NCBI RefSeq assembly: GCF_905171775.1
Contig: NC_053492.1
Location: 281,204,938 to 281,268,937 of the forward strand
Direction of reading: 5' to 3'
Origin: Rana temporaria
Lineage: Eukaryota > Chordata > Amphibia > Anura > Ranidae
Length of the DNA: 64,000 nt
Shown piece after piece: positions 1-10,259 of the stretch. The position numbers and the translations under genes were made by a program. Positions within the stretch are counted from its first letter, which is position 1. Each line of letters begins with the position of its first letter. The notes under the pieces were generated by a model, which worked only from the letters and a program-made list of their open reading frames with translations, was not told where the DNA came from and made no database searches.

Positions 1-712
1 GGAGCTTCCCCGGGGCATCCGCTGAGGCTGCGGGGAGGGCTTGCGCTTCGGAGGCATATTTTGGAGTGGAAATCCCCCCTGGGATCCGCCATATGTGTCG
101 GTATAAGCGCGGGTCACACGGAGCTCAGGGAGAGCACGTCCTCACACGCTCATGCCGTGGCCACGCCCCCATTATGTATCAGATATAGTGGGGAAGGAAA
201 GTATGGGAAAGGCACAACATCACAGAGGTGGAATGCCATCCAGAAAATTGAAGGGAGTAGGCACATAATAAACTATTTTTTTAAATTAAAATATACCTCA
301 TCTCTTCCTGTAACATAATACCCAAGAAGAAATGCTTGCATAATGTACAGCTAAACCTATTTGTCTGTTCTTATTTCATCTTATTTTCTTTATTTCTCCC
401 CATCCCTGCCCTTAATAAGGGCAATGGTCTCTTCCTCGCAATTCTGCAGGGTAGGGGGGCTTACCAGAATCTGGAAGTCCTCTATAATAATAAAGGGACA
501 CTCATGTAACAGCTCTCCTATGTAAATGAGCAAGGGGTTCCTCCCTTTTCATTTACACATAAAAAAAAGTAATAAAGACACACAGACACATGTCAATGAA
601 TACCTCCTGCTGAAAAAAAAGTCCCATCTACAGATGGACACATCTGATTTAGTTGATATTGCCCAAATTTTCATTCGTATTGCCCAAATTATTTTGTAGC
701 CAATTTTGGTAA
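1..712. other. Unassigned flank, no gene
   Basis: The first 180 bases are GC-rich and the rest is AT-rich. Short open frames exist but have no recognisable motif, no splice context and low-complexity composition. The GC-rich start may be the cut edge of a repeat that continues outside the window. I see no gene here. Confidence 0.5.
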
Positions 713-1388
713 TTAACCACTTCCATACTGGGCACTTAAACACTCTCCTGACCAGACCAATTTTCAGCTTTCAGGGCTCTCACACTTTGAATGACAATTA
801 CTCAGTCATGCAACACTGTACCCAAATGATTTTTTTGTCCTTTTTTTCCCACAAATAGAGCTTTATTTTGGTGGTATTTGATCACCTCTGGGTTTTTTAT
901 TTTTTGCGCTATTAATGAAAAAAGACCGAAAATTTAGAAAAAAAATGTTTTTTTCTTAGTTTCTGTGATAAAATTTTGCAAAATATTAATTTTTCTTCAT
1001 AAATTTTGGCCACAATTTATACTGCTACATGTCTTTGATAAAAATAACCCAATTTTTTTGGAAATTATTTGGTCTGTGTGAAAGTTTTAGAGTCTACAAG
1101 CTATAGTGCAAATCATAATAAATTATCACATCTGATCACACCTGATGTTTTGAAGGCCTATCTCATTTCTTGAGACCCTAACAAGCCAGGAAAGTACAAA
1201 TTCCCCCCAAATAACCCCTTTTTGGAAAGTAGACATCCCAAGGTATTTAGTAAGAGGCATGGTGAGTTATTTGAAGTTGTCATTTTTTCCCAAAACACTT
1301 TGCAAAATTAAGATTTTTATTTTTTATTTAAAAAATTTCTCAAAAGTGTCATTGTAATAGCTTATTTCTCTCACATGGCATATGCATA

Positions 1389-1950
1389 CCACAAATGACA
1401 CCCCAAAATACATTCTGCTACTCTTCCTGAGTAAAACGATACCCCATGTGTGAGACTTTTCCACTGCCTGGCCACATACCGATGCCCAACCTGCAGTGAG
1501 CGCCATCAGGGGTTTTAGGAGCATAAATTGCACATCTAACTAGTTGACAACCTATTACAATTTAGAAGGCCCTGGAACACCAGGACAATGGAATTACCCA
1601 CAAAATGACCCCATTTTGGAAAGCTAACACCCTAACGTATAATCTATGAGGCATAATGAGTCTTTTCAACGGTTCATTTTTTTCCAGAAGTTTTTGGAAT
1701 ATGTGGAAAAAAAATGAAAACGCATTTTTTTTTACACAAAGTTGTCCATTGATAAGATATTTCCAACACATAGCATGTACATAGCAAAAATGACACCCCA
1801 AAATACATTCTGCTATTCCTCCTGAGTAAAACGATACCCCATGTGTGAGACTTCTACACAGCCTGACCACATATAGAGATCCAACATGCAAGGAACACCG
1901 TCAGGTGTTCCAGAGACACATAGCATGCACATACCAAGAATTACACCCCA
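1389..1950. repeat. Duplicated segment inside the piggyBac element
   Basis: About 110 bases containing ACACCCCAAAATACATTCTG and ACGATACCCCATGTGTGAGA occur at about 1391-1500 and again at about 1792-1900, with a third partial copy near 1936. The spacing is close to 400 bp. This is an internal duplication of non-coding element sequence with no visible coding role. Confidence 0.7.
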
Positions 1951-2359
1951 AAATACATTATGCTGAGCAAAGCGTAAACAAAAGATTACCTTGGTAATAG
2001 TAGCACAGTTCTACACAGCAGGATAGCACTGGTCCAGGCAGCAGGCAGGGACTTGGTCAGCAACGTCCAGGCAGGGATACTGCAGGTGGTCAGTTCATGC
2101 AACAGGCAGAGGCATGATGGCATAGGTCCTACAGGCAGCAGGCAGAAGGAGGGCCTCGTTCAGGACAGAATGGGGACAGGGGTAGAGGCTTCTCCCACCC
2201 AAATCTCTTTGAAGCCTCCGGGCAACCAGACCCCAATCTAGCATGAGAAAACAAAAAAGTTTTCTTCATCCAGAAAAACTTTTCTGGCGCCCCTCACATA
2301 TGTGAGACCCCTGTGTTGAATCCCACTAGTCCAGTAGCATTGTACAAGATCAGTCCAAG

Positions 2360-2620
2360 AGGCAGGCAAAAGGCATGGTCAAACAGTCCGAGGTCAGTTC
2401 CAGATCAGGCAGAGGCAGTACAGAATCGTTAGGCAGAAGAATGGTCGAAAAACAGTCCAGGGTCAATTCCAAATCGGGCAGAGGTATTACAAAATCGTTG
2501 GGCAGAAGAATGGTCAAAAAACAGTCCAGGGTCAATTACAAATCAGGCAGCGGTATTACAAAATCATTAGGCAGAAGGGTGGTCCAATAACAAGCCGGGG
2601 TCAGTTACAAAAGCAGGCAG
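2360..2620. repeat. 69-bp tandem repeat, about 3.5 copies
   Basis: The block starting GGCAGAAGAATGGTC recurs at 2432, 2501 and 2570, an exact 69-bp period, with a degraded earlier unit from about 2363. Because 69 is a multiple of three, an open frame runs through on each strand; these frames are repeat artefacts. It lies just downstream of the transposase stop. Confidence 0.85.
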
Positions 2621-2672
2621 TGGCATAAGGGGTGAGAAGGCAGGAACGGAGGATTACGTTTACCATACTAAA

Positions 2673-4553
2673 CTAATACTTTAGTTTAGTATGGTAACGT
2701 TTGAAACAGTCAGTTATACAGAGGCCGGGTTTGGAAGGACACTCTGCACAATAATAAACTGTGTCCCGTCTGACTCCTCCACTGGTACACACTTTACATT
2801 TTTTTTGAGCTCGTCGGCCTGATGCTGTGGGAGGGATCTTATCCGGGAAGTGCCGTTCGGAGAGCCGACTTAGAACATCTGATCGGATGTTTTGGGGCAG
2901 GTCGTTCGGGAATATCAGGGAAGTGGTAATTTCCTCCAGGTAGCCAAGGAAGGGTAGGGGGTTTTGGGTTGATTTGCGGTAAACAATATGGGAGTTGTAG
3001 ACGGCCAAATGAAAAAAATAAATTGCTACCTTTTTGTACCAATGGTACGTGCGTCTTGTGGCAAGGTATGGTTCCAACATTTGGTCGTTTAAGTCGACTC
3101 CCCCCATGAACAAATTGTAGTCCTGAATGCAGGTGGGTTTTTGGATGGTGGTGCCACGCCTTCTGCGGGTTTCAACAAAAGAATCGTTGTGGATGGAGGA
3201 CAACATATATACGTCTCTTCTGTCCCTCCACTTCACTGCCAGAACCTCCTTGTTGCGCAGACTCTCCGATTCCCCTTTCTTCAGCTTTGTATTCACAAGG
3301 CTTTGCGGAAAGCCTTTCCGGTTCTTTCTGGCGGTGCCACATGCTGGCGTCTTCTTTCGGTGCAGGTTGTGGAACAGAGGAAGAGACGTATAGAAGTTGT
3401 CCACGTACAGGTGGTATCCTTTATCAAGGAGGGGGTTGATGAGTTGCCAGACAACTTTCCCACTTGATCCCAAGTAGTCTGGGCAATCAGGGGGATTCAG
3501 CTGGGTGTCCTTCCCTTGATACACCAAAAAGGAATAAAGGTACCCTGTGGCTCGTTCGCAAAGTTTGTAGACCTTCACCCCATAGCGGGCCCTTTTGCTG
3601 GGTATAAATTGTTTGATTTTAAGTCGGCCACAAAATTTTACTAGGGACTCGTCGACACATACGTTTTGTTCCGGGGTATATATTTGGGGGAATAATTGCG
3701 AAAAATAATCTAATAAGGGGCGAATTTTGAAAAGCCTGTCAAAATTGGGGTCATTTCGGGGAAGGCACTGTGTATTATCATTGAAGTGGAGGAACCTCAT
3801 GATTATAAAATATCGGGATCTGGGCATTGTTGTGGAGAAAATTGGCATGTGGTAAATGGGGCGTTTTGACCAAAAGGAATGTTTTTCATTTTTTGGGTTG
3901 AGTCCCATGCAAAAAGTGAGGCCTAAAAAAATCCTGAACTCATCCACTGTAAGGTCTCTCCACTGGAAGGGACGGGCATAGGGGTTCTTGATGATAAATT
4001 GTTGGGCATACAAGTTGCACTGGGCCACAATGCTAGAAAGCAGTTCCTCAGGGAAAAATAAATCGAAAAATTGAATTGGGGAAAAATTGTCCGTGTTTAC
4101 CTGGACTCCTGGCTGGGCAGTGAAAGGGGGAATGTTGGCTTCTCCGGAATTTGGAGGAAGCCACAGGGGGTACTGAAGGGCATAGGGAAGGCTGGCATGG
4201 GTCCTTGGCCTTTGTTGCTGGGGTACTGCGGTGCTGGTGGATGGCAATTCGGTAGAGGTGGATGGCACGACGGTACTGGTGGATGGCACTTCAGTATTGG
4301 TTGATGGCATGTCGGTGCTGGTGGATGGCATGTCGGTGCTGGTGGATGCCACTGCCTCCTCACCAGAGCGCCTTCTTTTGGCGGGCTGACCATCTTCCCC
4401 CTCTGAGCCTGTCGCTGTTCCACTGGTGTAGACTGGCTCATAGTCTACGTCCGAATCCGATTGGGAATCAGAAACAGGGAGCTCCACATTGCTCTCATCA
4501 GGTGCAGAAATAATCTGAAATGCCTCCTGTAAGGAATAGCGACGTTTTGACAT
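2673..4553 (-). CDS. piggyBac transposase, intact, 626 aa
   Basis: This is a DDD transposase of the PGBD/piggyBac family, which cuts and reinserts its element at TTAA in the nucleus. I chose the start MSKRRYSLQEAF at 4553; the frame stays open 87 codons further upstream to 4814, but that part is translated tandem repeat. Visible in order: acidic/Ser-rich N-terminus (residues 20-60), a KRRR basic cluster (59-62), a repeated STST(D/E)xP tract (about 69-109), the DDE core with catalytic Asp in VCVDESL (D301), LYVDNFYTS (D385) and MGGVDLNDQ (D487), then a C-terminal cysteine/histidine-rich cross-brace zinc finger (CKVC at 586-589 through CFKRYH at 616-621). Length suits the family (about 560-650 aa). 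There is no internal stop or frameshift, so the gene may be recently active. Its promoter would lie in the 4.6-5.7 kb leader. Confidence 0.92.
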   Translation of the reverse strand: MSKRRYSLQEAFQIISAPDESNVELPVSDSQSDSDVDYEPVYTSGTATGSEGEDGQPAKRRRSGEEAVASTSTDMPSTSTDMPSTNTEVPSTSTVVPSTSTELPSTSTAVPQQQRPRTHASLPYALQYPLWLPPNSGEANIPPFTAQPGVQVNTDNFSPIQFFDLFFPEELLSSIVAQCNLYAQQFIIKNPYARPFQWRDLTVDEFRIFLGLTFCMGLNPKNEKHSFWSKRPIYHMPIFSTTMPRSRYFIIMRFLHFNDNTQCLPRNDPNFDRLFKIRPLLDYFSQLFPQIYTPEQNVCVDESLVKFCGRLKIKQFIPSKRARYGVKVYKLCERATGYLYSFLVYQGKDTQLNPPDCPDYLGSSGKVVWQLINPLLDKGYHLYVDNFYTSLPLFHNLHRKKTPACGTARKNRKGFPQSLVNTKLKKGESESLRNKEVLAVKWRDRRDVYMLSSIHNDSFVETRRRRGTTIQKPTCIQDYNLFMGGVDLNDQMLEPYLATRRTYHWYKKVAIYFFHLAVYNSHIVYRKSTQNPLPFLGYLEEITTSLIFPNDLPQNIRSDVLSRLSERHFPDKIPPTASGRRAQKKCKVCTSGGVRRDTVYYCAECPSKPGLCITDCFKRYHTKLKY

Positions 4554-4599
4554 TGCTGGCGGTGTGTGTGTGGCACAGATGTACACTGAGGTGGCACAG

Positions 4600-4845
4600 A
4601 TGGGCAGAGACGGGGACTTAGGTGGCAGAGATGGGGACTGAGGTGGCAGAGATGGGGACTGAGGTGGTGGAACAGATGTACACTGATGAGGCAGCACAGA
4701 TGTGTACTGATTGCACAGATGTGCACGGATGAGGCGGCACAGATGTGTACTGATTGCACAGATGTGCACGGATGAGGCGGCACAGATGTGCGCTGAGGCG
4801 GCACAGATGGGCACTGAGGTGTTGCAGATGGGCCCTGATCACAGG
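4600..4845. repeat. Short tandem repeats upstream of transposase start
   Basis: Repeats of the type GGCACAGATGTGCACGGATGA and GTGGCAGAGATGGGGACTGA fill this stretch. They account for the Cys/Pro/Ser-rich N-terminal extension that is open upstream of the chosen transposase start. Confidence 0.75.
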
Positions 4846-4849
4846 TGGG

Positions 4850-5420
4850 CACAGGCGGTACTGATGGCACAGGCGGTACTGATGGCACAGGCGGTACTGA
4901 TGGCACAGGTGGTACTGATGGCACAGGTGGTACTGATGGCACAGGCGGGCACAGGTGGTACTGTGGCACGGGCGGTACTGATGGCACGGGCGGTACGGAC
5001 GGTACTGATGGCACGGGCGGTACTGATGGCACGGACGGTACTGATGGCACAGGCGGGCACAGGTGTTACTGTGGCACAGGTGGTACGGTGGCACGGGCGG
5101 TACTGTGGCACGGGCGGTACTGTGGCACGGGCGGTACTGTGGCACGGGCGGTACTGATGGCACAGGCGGTACTGATGGCACAGGCGGTACTGATGGCACA
5201 GGCGGGCACAGGTGGTACGGTGGTACGGTGGCACGGGCGGTACTGTGGCACGGGCGGTACTGTGGCACGGGCTGTACTGTGGCACGGGCTGTACTGTGGC
5301 ACAGGTGGGCACAGGTGGTACTGGTGGGCACCAGGTGGGCACTGGTGGTACTAGGTGGGCACTGGTGGTACCAGGTGGGCACTGGTGGTACCAGGTGGGT
5401 ACAGGTGGGCACTGATTGGC
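4850..5420. repeat. GC-rich 17-18 bp minisatellite in the leader
   Basis: More than 25 head-to-tail units related to GGCACAGGCGGTACTGAT (18 bp) or GGCACGGGCGGTACTGT (17 bp), passing into GGTGGGCACTGGTGGTACCA at the right edge. It is open in several frames on both strands purely from repetition (Val/Pro, Gly/Thr or Ala-rich translations). It sits between the hairpin cluster and the transposase start, where promoter or 5' UTR sequence would be expected. Confidence 0.9.
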
Positions 5421-5474
5421 ACTTTTTTTAACTTTTTATAATACTTTAGCACTGTAGCAAAATGTTTTAACTCA

Positions 5475-5773
5475 CTCTCTCTCCACACACGCGGCGTCTG
5501 TGTGTGGAGAGAGAGACGGCAATGAGAGATGATCTCATATGTTTACATATGAGATCATCCGTCATTGGCTGTCCAGATCGCGCTGTAAATAGCCGCTGTG
5601 ATTGGCTATTTACCGCGATCTGTGTGCGGCTGTATCCAGGGGACGCGGCGATGACAGTAGTTCCCCGCTGCGCGCTCGTGAGCGCGCGCCGGGAACGAGC
5701 AAAGGGGAGGCCGTAAAAACACGGGCTGTTAGAAATTCAGAGCCGCGCTGAGGCCGTACAAAGTCGTACGGCC
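5475..5773. promoter_or_regulatory. Row of four hairpins near the right end
   Basis: Inverted repeats: 5475-5490/5500-5515 (16-bp arms, CTCTCTCTCCACACAC); 5528-5542/5545-5559 (15-bp perfect arms, GATGATCTCATATGT, spacer TT); about 5576-5592/5604-5621 (GATCGCG...TAAATAGCC arms with a 2-nt difference); 5752-5759/5766-5773 (GGCCGTAC). piggyBac ends are known to need subterminal sequence beyond the terminal repeat, so these could be transposase-binding or excision structures. That role is inference. Confidence 0.65.
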
Positions 5774-5789
5774 GTCAGCAACTGGTTAA

Positions 5790-6079
5790 TGTCATGCTAT
5801 CCCTTTGTTTACATGGCTGAGGATTCATTGCCAGTGAATGAATGGGGCCAGATGACATCACTGGTTGATAAGGATGTGATGAGACCTGGCACCTGCCACT
5901 TCCTTCAATTTACAGATAGAAAGCTGTCATAGATAGTAGCTGTATAAATACCACCACTATTAGTATATAAACTATTAACAGCCAACGTTCAGTCTGAACT
6001 TGTGTTTGTACCAAGCCTTAAACTCGTCTCTACCCACAAATGACAGTGCTGTCCTTTGGATAAAAAATGTGTTAGACAA
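5790..6079. other. Flank, no feature seen
   Basis: Ordinary mixed-composition sequence between the piggyBac element and the next MITE. No motif or repeat recognised. Confidence 0.4.
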
Positions 6080-6230
6080 TGGGAGAGATTTACTAAACCT
6101 GGAGGGTGCAAACTCGGGTGCAGCTCTGCATAGAAACCAATGAGCTTCTGAATTTAGCTTGTTCTAGTTTTCTTTGGCAGTAAAACATGGAAGCTGATTT
6201 TTTGCACCCTCCACTTTAAGTAAATAACCC
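6080..6230. mobile_element. Short MITE with GGAGGGTGCAAA ends
   Basis: Starts GAGATTTACTAAACCTGGAG and ends with the near inverse (TTGCACCCTCCACTTTAAGTAAAT). The interior holds AGCTTGTTCTAG and AGAAACCAATGAGCTT words. Related half-copies are visible near 52495-52570 and 54485-54550 (CTGCACCAGATT, CAGTTTTAGTAAG). Superfamily not determined. Confidence 0.6.
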
Positions 6231-6329
6231 TCCTGAAGTTTTCCTGGTATTTATTTATTTTTACTCATAGTGAACATGGCAGCAGGGTAGTATAGGTAAC
6301 GCAAGTATAAGCTGCAGTTGTGGTTGACA

Positions 6330-7124
6330 TTAAAGTGGAGGTCCGCCCACCGCTGCAAAAATAAAAAGCCAGCAGCTGCACATACAGCAGCTGATGACTT
6401 TTAATAATTGTGCACTTACCTGTCCTGGAGTCTAGCGATGTCAGCACCGCAGCTGATGTTTCCTCAGCTGTCGGGTGTATGCTGCCTCCATTGCGATCGG
6501 TCCAAACGATGAAAACGATCTGATGGACCGTTTTCATCGGTTAACCGATGAAGCTGACTGATGTGCCTACACACCATCAGTTAAAAAAATGATCGTGTCA
6601 GAACGCGGTGACGTAAAACACAACGACGTGCTGAAAAAAATGAAGTTCAATGCTTCCAAGCATGCGTCGACTTGATTCTGAGCATGCATGGATTTTTAAC
6701 TGATGGACGTGCCTACAAACGATCATTTTTTTTCTATTGGTTAGGTATCCATCGGTTAAATTTAAAACAAGATGCTTTTTTTTAACCTATGGATAAATAA
6801 CCGATGGGGCCTACTCACGATCGGTTTGGTCCGATGAAAACGGTCCATCAGACTGTTCTCATCGGTTTGACCGATCGTGTGTACGTGGCATTACGGTCTA
6901 ACAATGGGAACCCTACTGCTCCGCTCCTCTCTTCTGGCAGGGGAAGGAGGAGGAGGGAGCCCCAGTGATGACGCAAATACCTGAGGCTCCCAAAAGAGGG
7001 GACAGGATACCTGTGAAAGACCGGTATTCTGTCCCCCCTCCCCCCTGAAAGGTGCCAAATGTGGCACTGGAGGGGGGAAGGAGTACGAGCGGAAGTTCCA
7101 CTTTTGGGTGGAACTCTGCTTTAA
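6330..7124. mobile_element. T2/Kolobok-like MITE, interrupted
   Basis: Flanked by TTAA at 6330-6333 and 7121-7124, reading TTAAAGTGGAGGTCC at the left and GGAACTCTGCTTTAA at the right. TTAAAGG-type ends with TTAA duplication match the T2 MITEs of amphibians, placed in the Kolobok superfamily. A second MITE (6491-6893) sits inside, so this one is older. Confidence 0.65.
6491..6893. mobile_element. GTACACACGATCG-type MITE nested in a T2 MITE
   Basis: The right end is CGATCGTGTGTACGTGGCAT before TA; the left end has lost the outer ATGCCGCGTACACA and starts at CGATCGGTCC. The interior is built of inverted words such as GATGGACCG and CCGATCG. It is close to the copy at 45988-46404. Confidence 0.65.
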
Positions 7125-7483
7125 AGTGAACCTGTTTCTTCGCTCTGCATAGGCAATACCAAGGTTTCAATAAAGTGGTAGTAAACTCCCCCGGATAGCT
7201 CAGTGGCAGTAAAATCACTATAATATGACTAACTATTAAGTGCCTTTTAAAGTTTTTCAAGATGTGCCATTTGGGAGACATTGCCCTCCCGTTCTTTTGA
7301 TTACATCACTTGGGCATGCACATAGGAATCCCGAATGATGGCACTCTGAGTGCACTGTCAATCTGTAGGTGATGCGCGCCATGTTTATGATAGCATTACT
7401 CCTCGGTATTACATTTTAATACCGTGAGAGTGCTGACCTTCATCAGTTCAGGCTTAGTTTTATCTTATCATGCATGCACAAGA
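7125..7483. other. No feature seen
   Basis: Mixed sequence with no supported gene, TIR or repeat. Confidence 0.4.
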
Positions 7484-7620
7484 TTAACCACTTGCTGACT
7501 GGCTCACGCCGATATATGTCGGCAGAATAGCACGGCTGGGCAAAACAATGTATGGGTATGTTTTTCCCTTTAATTGACGCCGGAGGCAAAGCGGGTGCTT
7601 TGTGATTTACCAAAAAGATA
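7484..7620 (+). repeat. Fragment of the composite repeat seen at 9.9 kb
   Basis: Shares GCACAAGATTAACCACTTGC, the CTCACGCCGATATATGTCGG word and the following CCCTTTAATxGxCGCxGGAGGCAAAGC with 9880-9985. Part of the word also occurs at 25610-25640. It looks like an end piece of a piggyBac-type derivative. Confidence 0.6.
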
Positions 7621-8818
7621 TAATATGAGGTCAAAACTAAACCATGTTCAATTGAACCCAGTTATCCAATTGGGCATGCCCTTGTACTACATAGTTTAAG
7701 GTAAATCTAAAGAAAAATTGTACAAGAGAATTGAACATGTATAGCCAGCCTTAGACACCATTGACACCTTACCTGTTAGCTGTGGCTTGTTACCACCGGC
7801 ACCACAACAGGCCAGAAAACGCACCTGCACTCCTTTGCTCGATGAAGCACACCACAATACAAAGTTGTGCATTAATATGTTTGTATGGTTATGTTGCAAC
7901 ACAGGTGCATTCGTTTAGAATGCTAGAGTGCCAGTTTTGATTATCATGGAACTTCATAATAAAACTTTAGCATTTGAATGTTGCTTATTTAGATTGGGTT
8001 AAATGTATTTTATTTATATATTTGCCCCCCAGAATACCTGTACCCAATAGTACTACTGAAATTACATTTGTTTCTTAAAGTGCATCTAAAACTAAAACTT
8101 TTTACATTTTGTATAGCATGGGAAGGGGGTTAGAGCCCTGCCTATGTGTCCTGGTGACCACGATCATTAGGACTTAAGGTGGGGAAGAATTCAAAATGTG
8201 ACTTGTCGCTTTCTGTTGGATCCACATGAATGGAAGAGAGATTTCCCTAGTTGCACACAGATGGCTGAAAAAAAAATTTAATAACTTGCTACTCAATCCA
8301 AAATGGAAAAAAAAAGTTTTGACTTCCTCTTACAGTACCTTACCTTGCTCCTGTATCCTTTGCTGTTTCCCTAAGACTGCTGAGTCATCACCCTGTCTCG
8401 TAAAACCTGCCATGCAGGGAGCTTTATGCTCCCATGGTATGTGCAGAAGATAGCATAAATATCGTTTTATTAAAAAACATATGAATATGTTCAGCCATAT
8501 GAATATGTAATAAAGCTTTTCGTAACACTATCTATACAAAAAATGCAAAATTAACTGTTTATGTGAATTATCAGATTTTTATCTGGTGTACAAAATCCTT
8601 GTTTGTAAGAAAATGTTCAAAACTCATCTCTATGTTTATTTCTGTTCTGTGGTGTTCTAGTATGTGGGATTATTTATTTTTTATTTGTTTGCATTTTTTT
8701 AAACTTTATTGTATAGTGACTAATACTTAGAACTAGAATTAGATAACATATTAGATAACAGAATTAGATGAATAGCTATGGATTTTTTTTTTCTTCATGT
8801 CATCACTAAGGATGAGCC
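7621..8818. other. AT-rich stretch, no gene; poly-C lies just beyond
   Basis: AT-rich sequence with short stop-riddled frames. I see no exon, TIR or tandem array. A run of about 20 C residues follows at 8825-8844 inside the next element. Confidence 0.4.
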
Positions 8819-9116
8819 GGACACCCCCCCCCCCCCCCCCCCCCGGTTAGGTTTGCACCAGAACTGGCAAACAGGCAAAAAATTAGTTTGAACAACATTA
8901 AAGTCCATGGGACACGAACATGAAAAAACAAAAGTGCTAATTTTAAAGGCTTATATGCAAGTTATTGTCATAAAAAGTGTTTGGGGACCTGGGTCCTGCC
9001 CCAGGGGACATGTATCAATGCAAATTTATTTATTTTTTTAAAACGTCTGTTTTTTCAGAAGCAGTGATTTTAATAATGCTTAAAGTGAAACAATAAAAGT
9101 GAAATAAATATTCCTT

Positions 9117-9875
9117 TAACCACTTAAGCCCCGGACCATTTTGCTTGTCAAAGACCAGGCCACTTTTTGCGATTCGGCACTGTGTCGCTTTAACTGATAA
9201 TTTTCATGGTCATGCAACATTGCTCCCAAACAAAATTGACGTCCTTTCTTTCCCACAAATAGAGCTTTCTTTTGGTGGTTTTCTAATCACCTCTGCATTT
9301 TTTTATTAGTTGCTAGTAAACAAAGATAGAGCGACAATTTTGAAAAAAAATCAAATTCCCTCAGTTTAGGCCGATACGTATTCTTCTACATATTTTTGGT
9401 AAAAAAATATCGCAATAAGCATTTATTGATCAGTTTGTGTAAAAGGTATAGTATCTAAAAAATAGGGGATAGTTTTATGACATTTTTATTAATATTTTTT
9501 TTTACTAGTAATGACGGCGATCAGCGATTTTTATCATGACTGCGACATTATGGCGGACACATCGGACACTTTTGACACATTTTTGGGACCATTGTCATTT
9601 TTACAGCGATCAGTGCTATAAAAATGCATTGATTACTGTAAAAATTACACTGGCAGTAAAGGGGTTAACCAGTAGGTGGCACTGTAGGGGTTAAGTGTGC
9701 CCTAGGGAGTGATTCTTACTGTAGGGGGGATGAGCTGTGTGTGACAAGACAGTGATCACTGCTTCCGATTACAGGAAGCAGTGATTAGTGTCATTGTCAC
9801 TAGGCAGAGCGGGGAGATGCTTATTTACATCAGAATCTCCCCGTTCTTCCTCACCGTGAGACGATCGTGGGAATC
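9117..9875 (+). mobile_element. piggyBac-derived segment inside the long-TIR element
   Basis: Begins TTAACCACTTAAGCCCCGGA (TTAA 9117-9120) and follows the same order of words as the left end of the complete element at 713: GTCATGCAACA, CCCACAAATAGAGCTTT, TTTTGGTGG. It carries a stem-loop with CGGGGAGAT/ATCTCCCCG arms (9810-9843). The right terminus with GTGGTTAA is not visible, so this copy is truncated or fused to the module that follows. Confidence 0.7.
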
Positions 9876-9888
9876 GCAAATGCACAAG

Positions 9889-10240
9889 ATTAAACATTTG
9901 CCGACCGGCTCACGCTGATATATGTCGGCAAAATGTATGTATGGGTACGTTGTTCCCTTTAATAGCCGCTGGAGGCAAAGCTGGTACGGGAAACCCCCAT
10001 GGCGTCAGAGGGTGTGGGGTCACCCGTGTACGTCACCGGGTGGCCCCACCCTCAGCTATATAAGAGATGTCAGAGTGAGAGACGGGTCATTTCCAGCGGG
10101 AGTCTCCTATGGAGGCTCATCTGTTGCGGCTTTTTTTTTGGTCATCAGGTCGAGATGGATTACATCGTTGGACTTTTTTATTTTTTAATAAAGGACTTGT
10201 CCCAAGCTGTCTCTTGTTTTTAATTTTTTACCATTTTTGA
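9889..10240 (+). promoter_or_regulatory. TATA/polyA module of a composite repeat
   Basis: Contains an imperfect inverted repeat around 10010-10060 (GGGTGTGGGGTCACCCG / CGGGTGGCCCCACCC), a TATA-like CTATATAAGAG at about 10057, then AATAAA at about 10189. The order hairpin, TATA, short spacer, polyA signal, shared GC-rich body is repeated at 27569-28450 with different sequence. Transcription is possible but not shown. Confidence 0.45.
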
Positions 10241-10259
10241 CACTTTTTTTGTGAAATGG

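Larger units (their letters stand above)
713..5789 (-). mobile_element. Complete-looking piggyBac DNA transposon
   Basis: A 5.08-kb unit begins at TTAA (713-716) followed by CCACTTCCATACTGGGCAC and ends at TTAA (5786-5789). Read inward from the right, the end is TTAACCAGTTGCTGACGG, so the termini are an imperfect inverted repeat. TTAA is the known piggyBac target duplication. Inside lies one intact minus-strand transposase (2673-4553), a 69-bp tandem repeat downstream of it, a GC-rich minisatellite upstream of it, and hairpins close to the right end. The left 250 bp closely resemble the ends of short elements at 9117 and 26532, so this copy belongs to the family that produced those derivatives. 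Element limits rest on the two TTAA sites and end similarity; another copy would confirm them. Confidence 0.85.

Noticed and set aside
4618..5431. Open frames up to 264 codons on both strands rich in Val/Pro/Cys or Gly/Thr
   Set aside because: They are translations of the 17-18 bp minisatellite and adjacent repeats in several frames; no unique sequence or domain.
8825..8844. Poly-C run as a functional i-motif
   Set aside because: A single homopolymer inside a decayed transposon arm; more likely replication or assembly slippage, and no related copy shows it.
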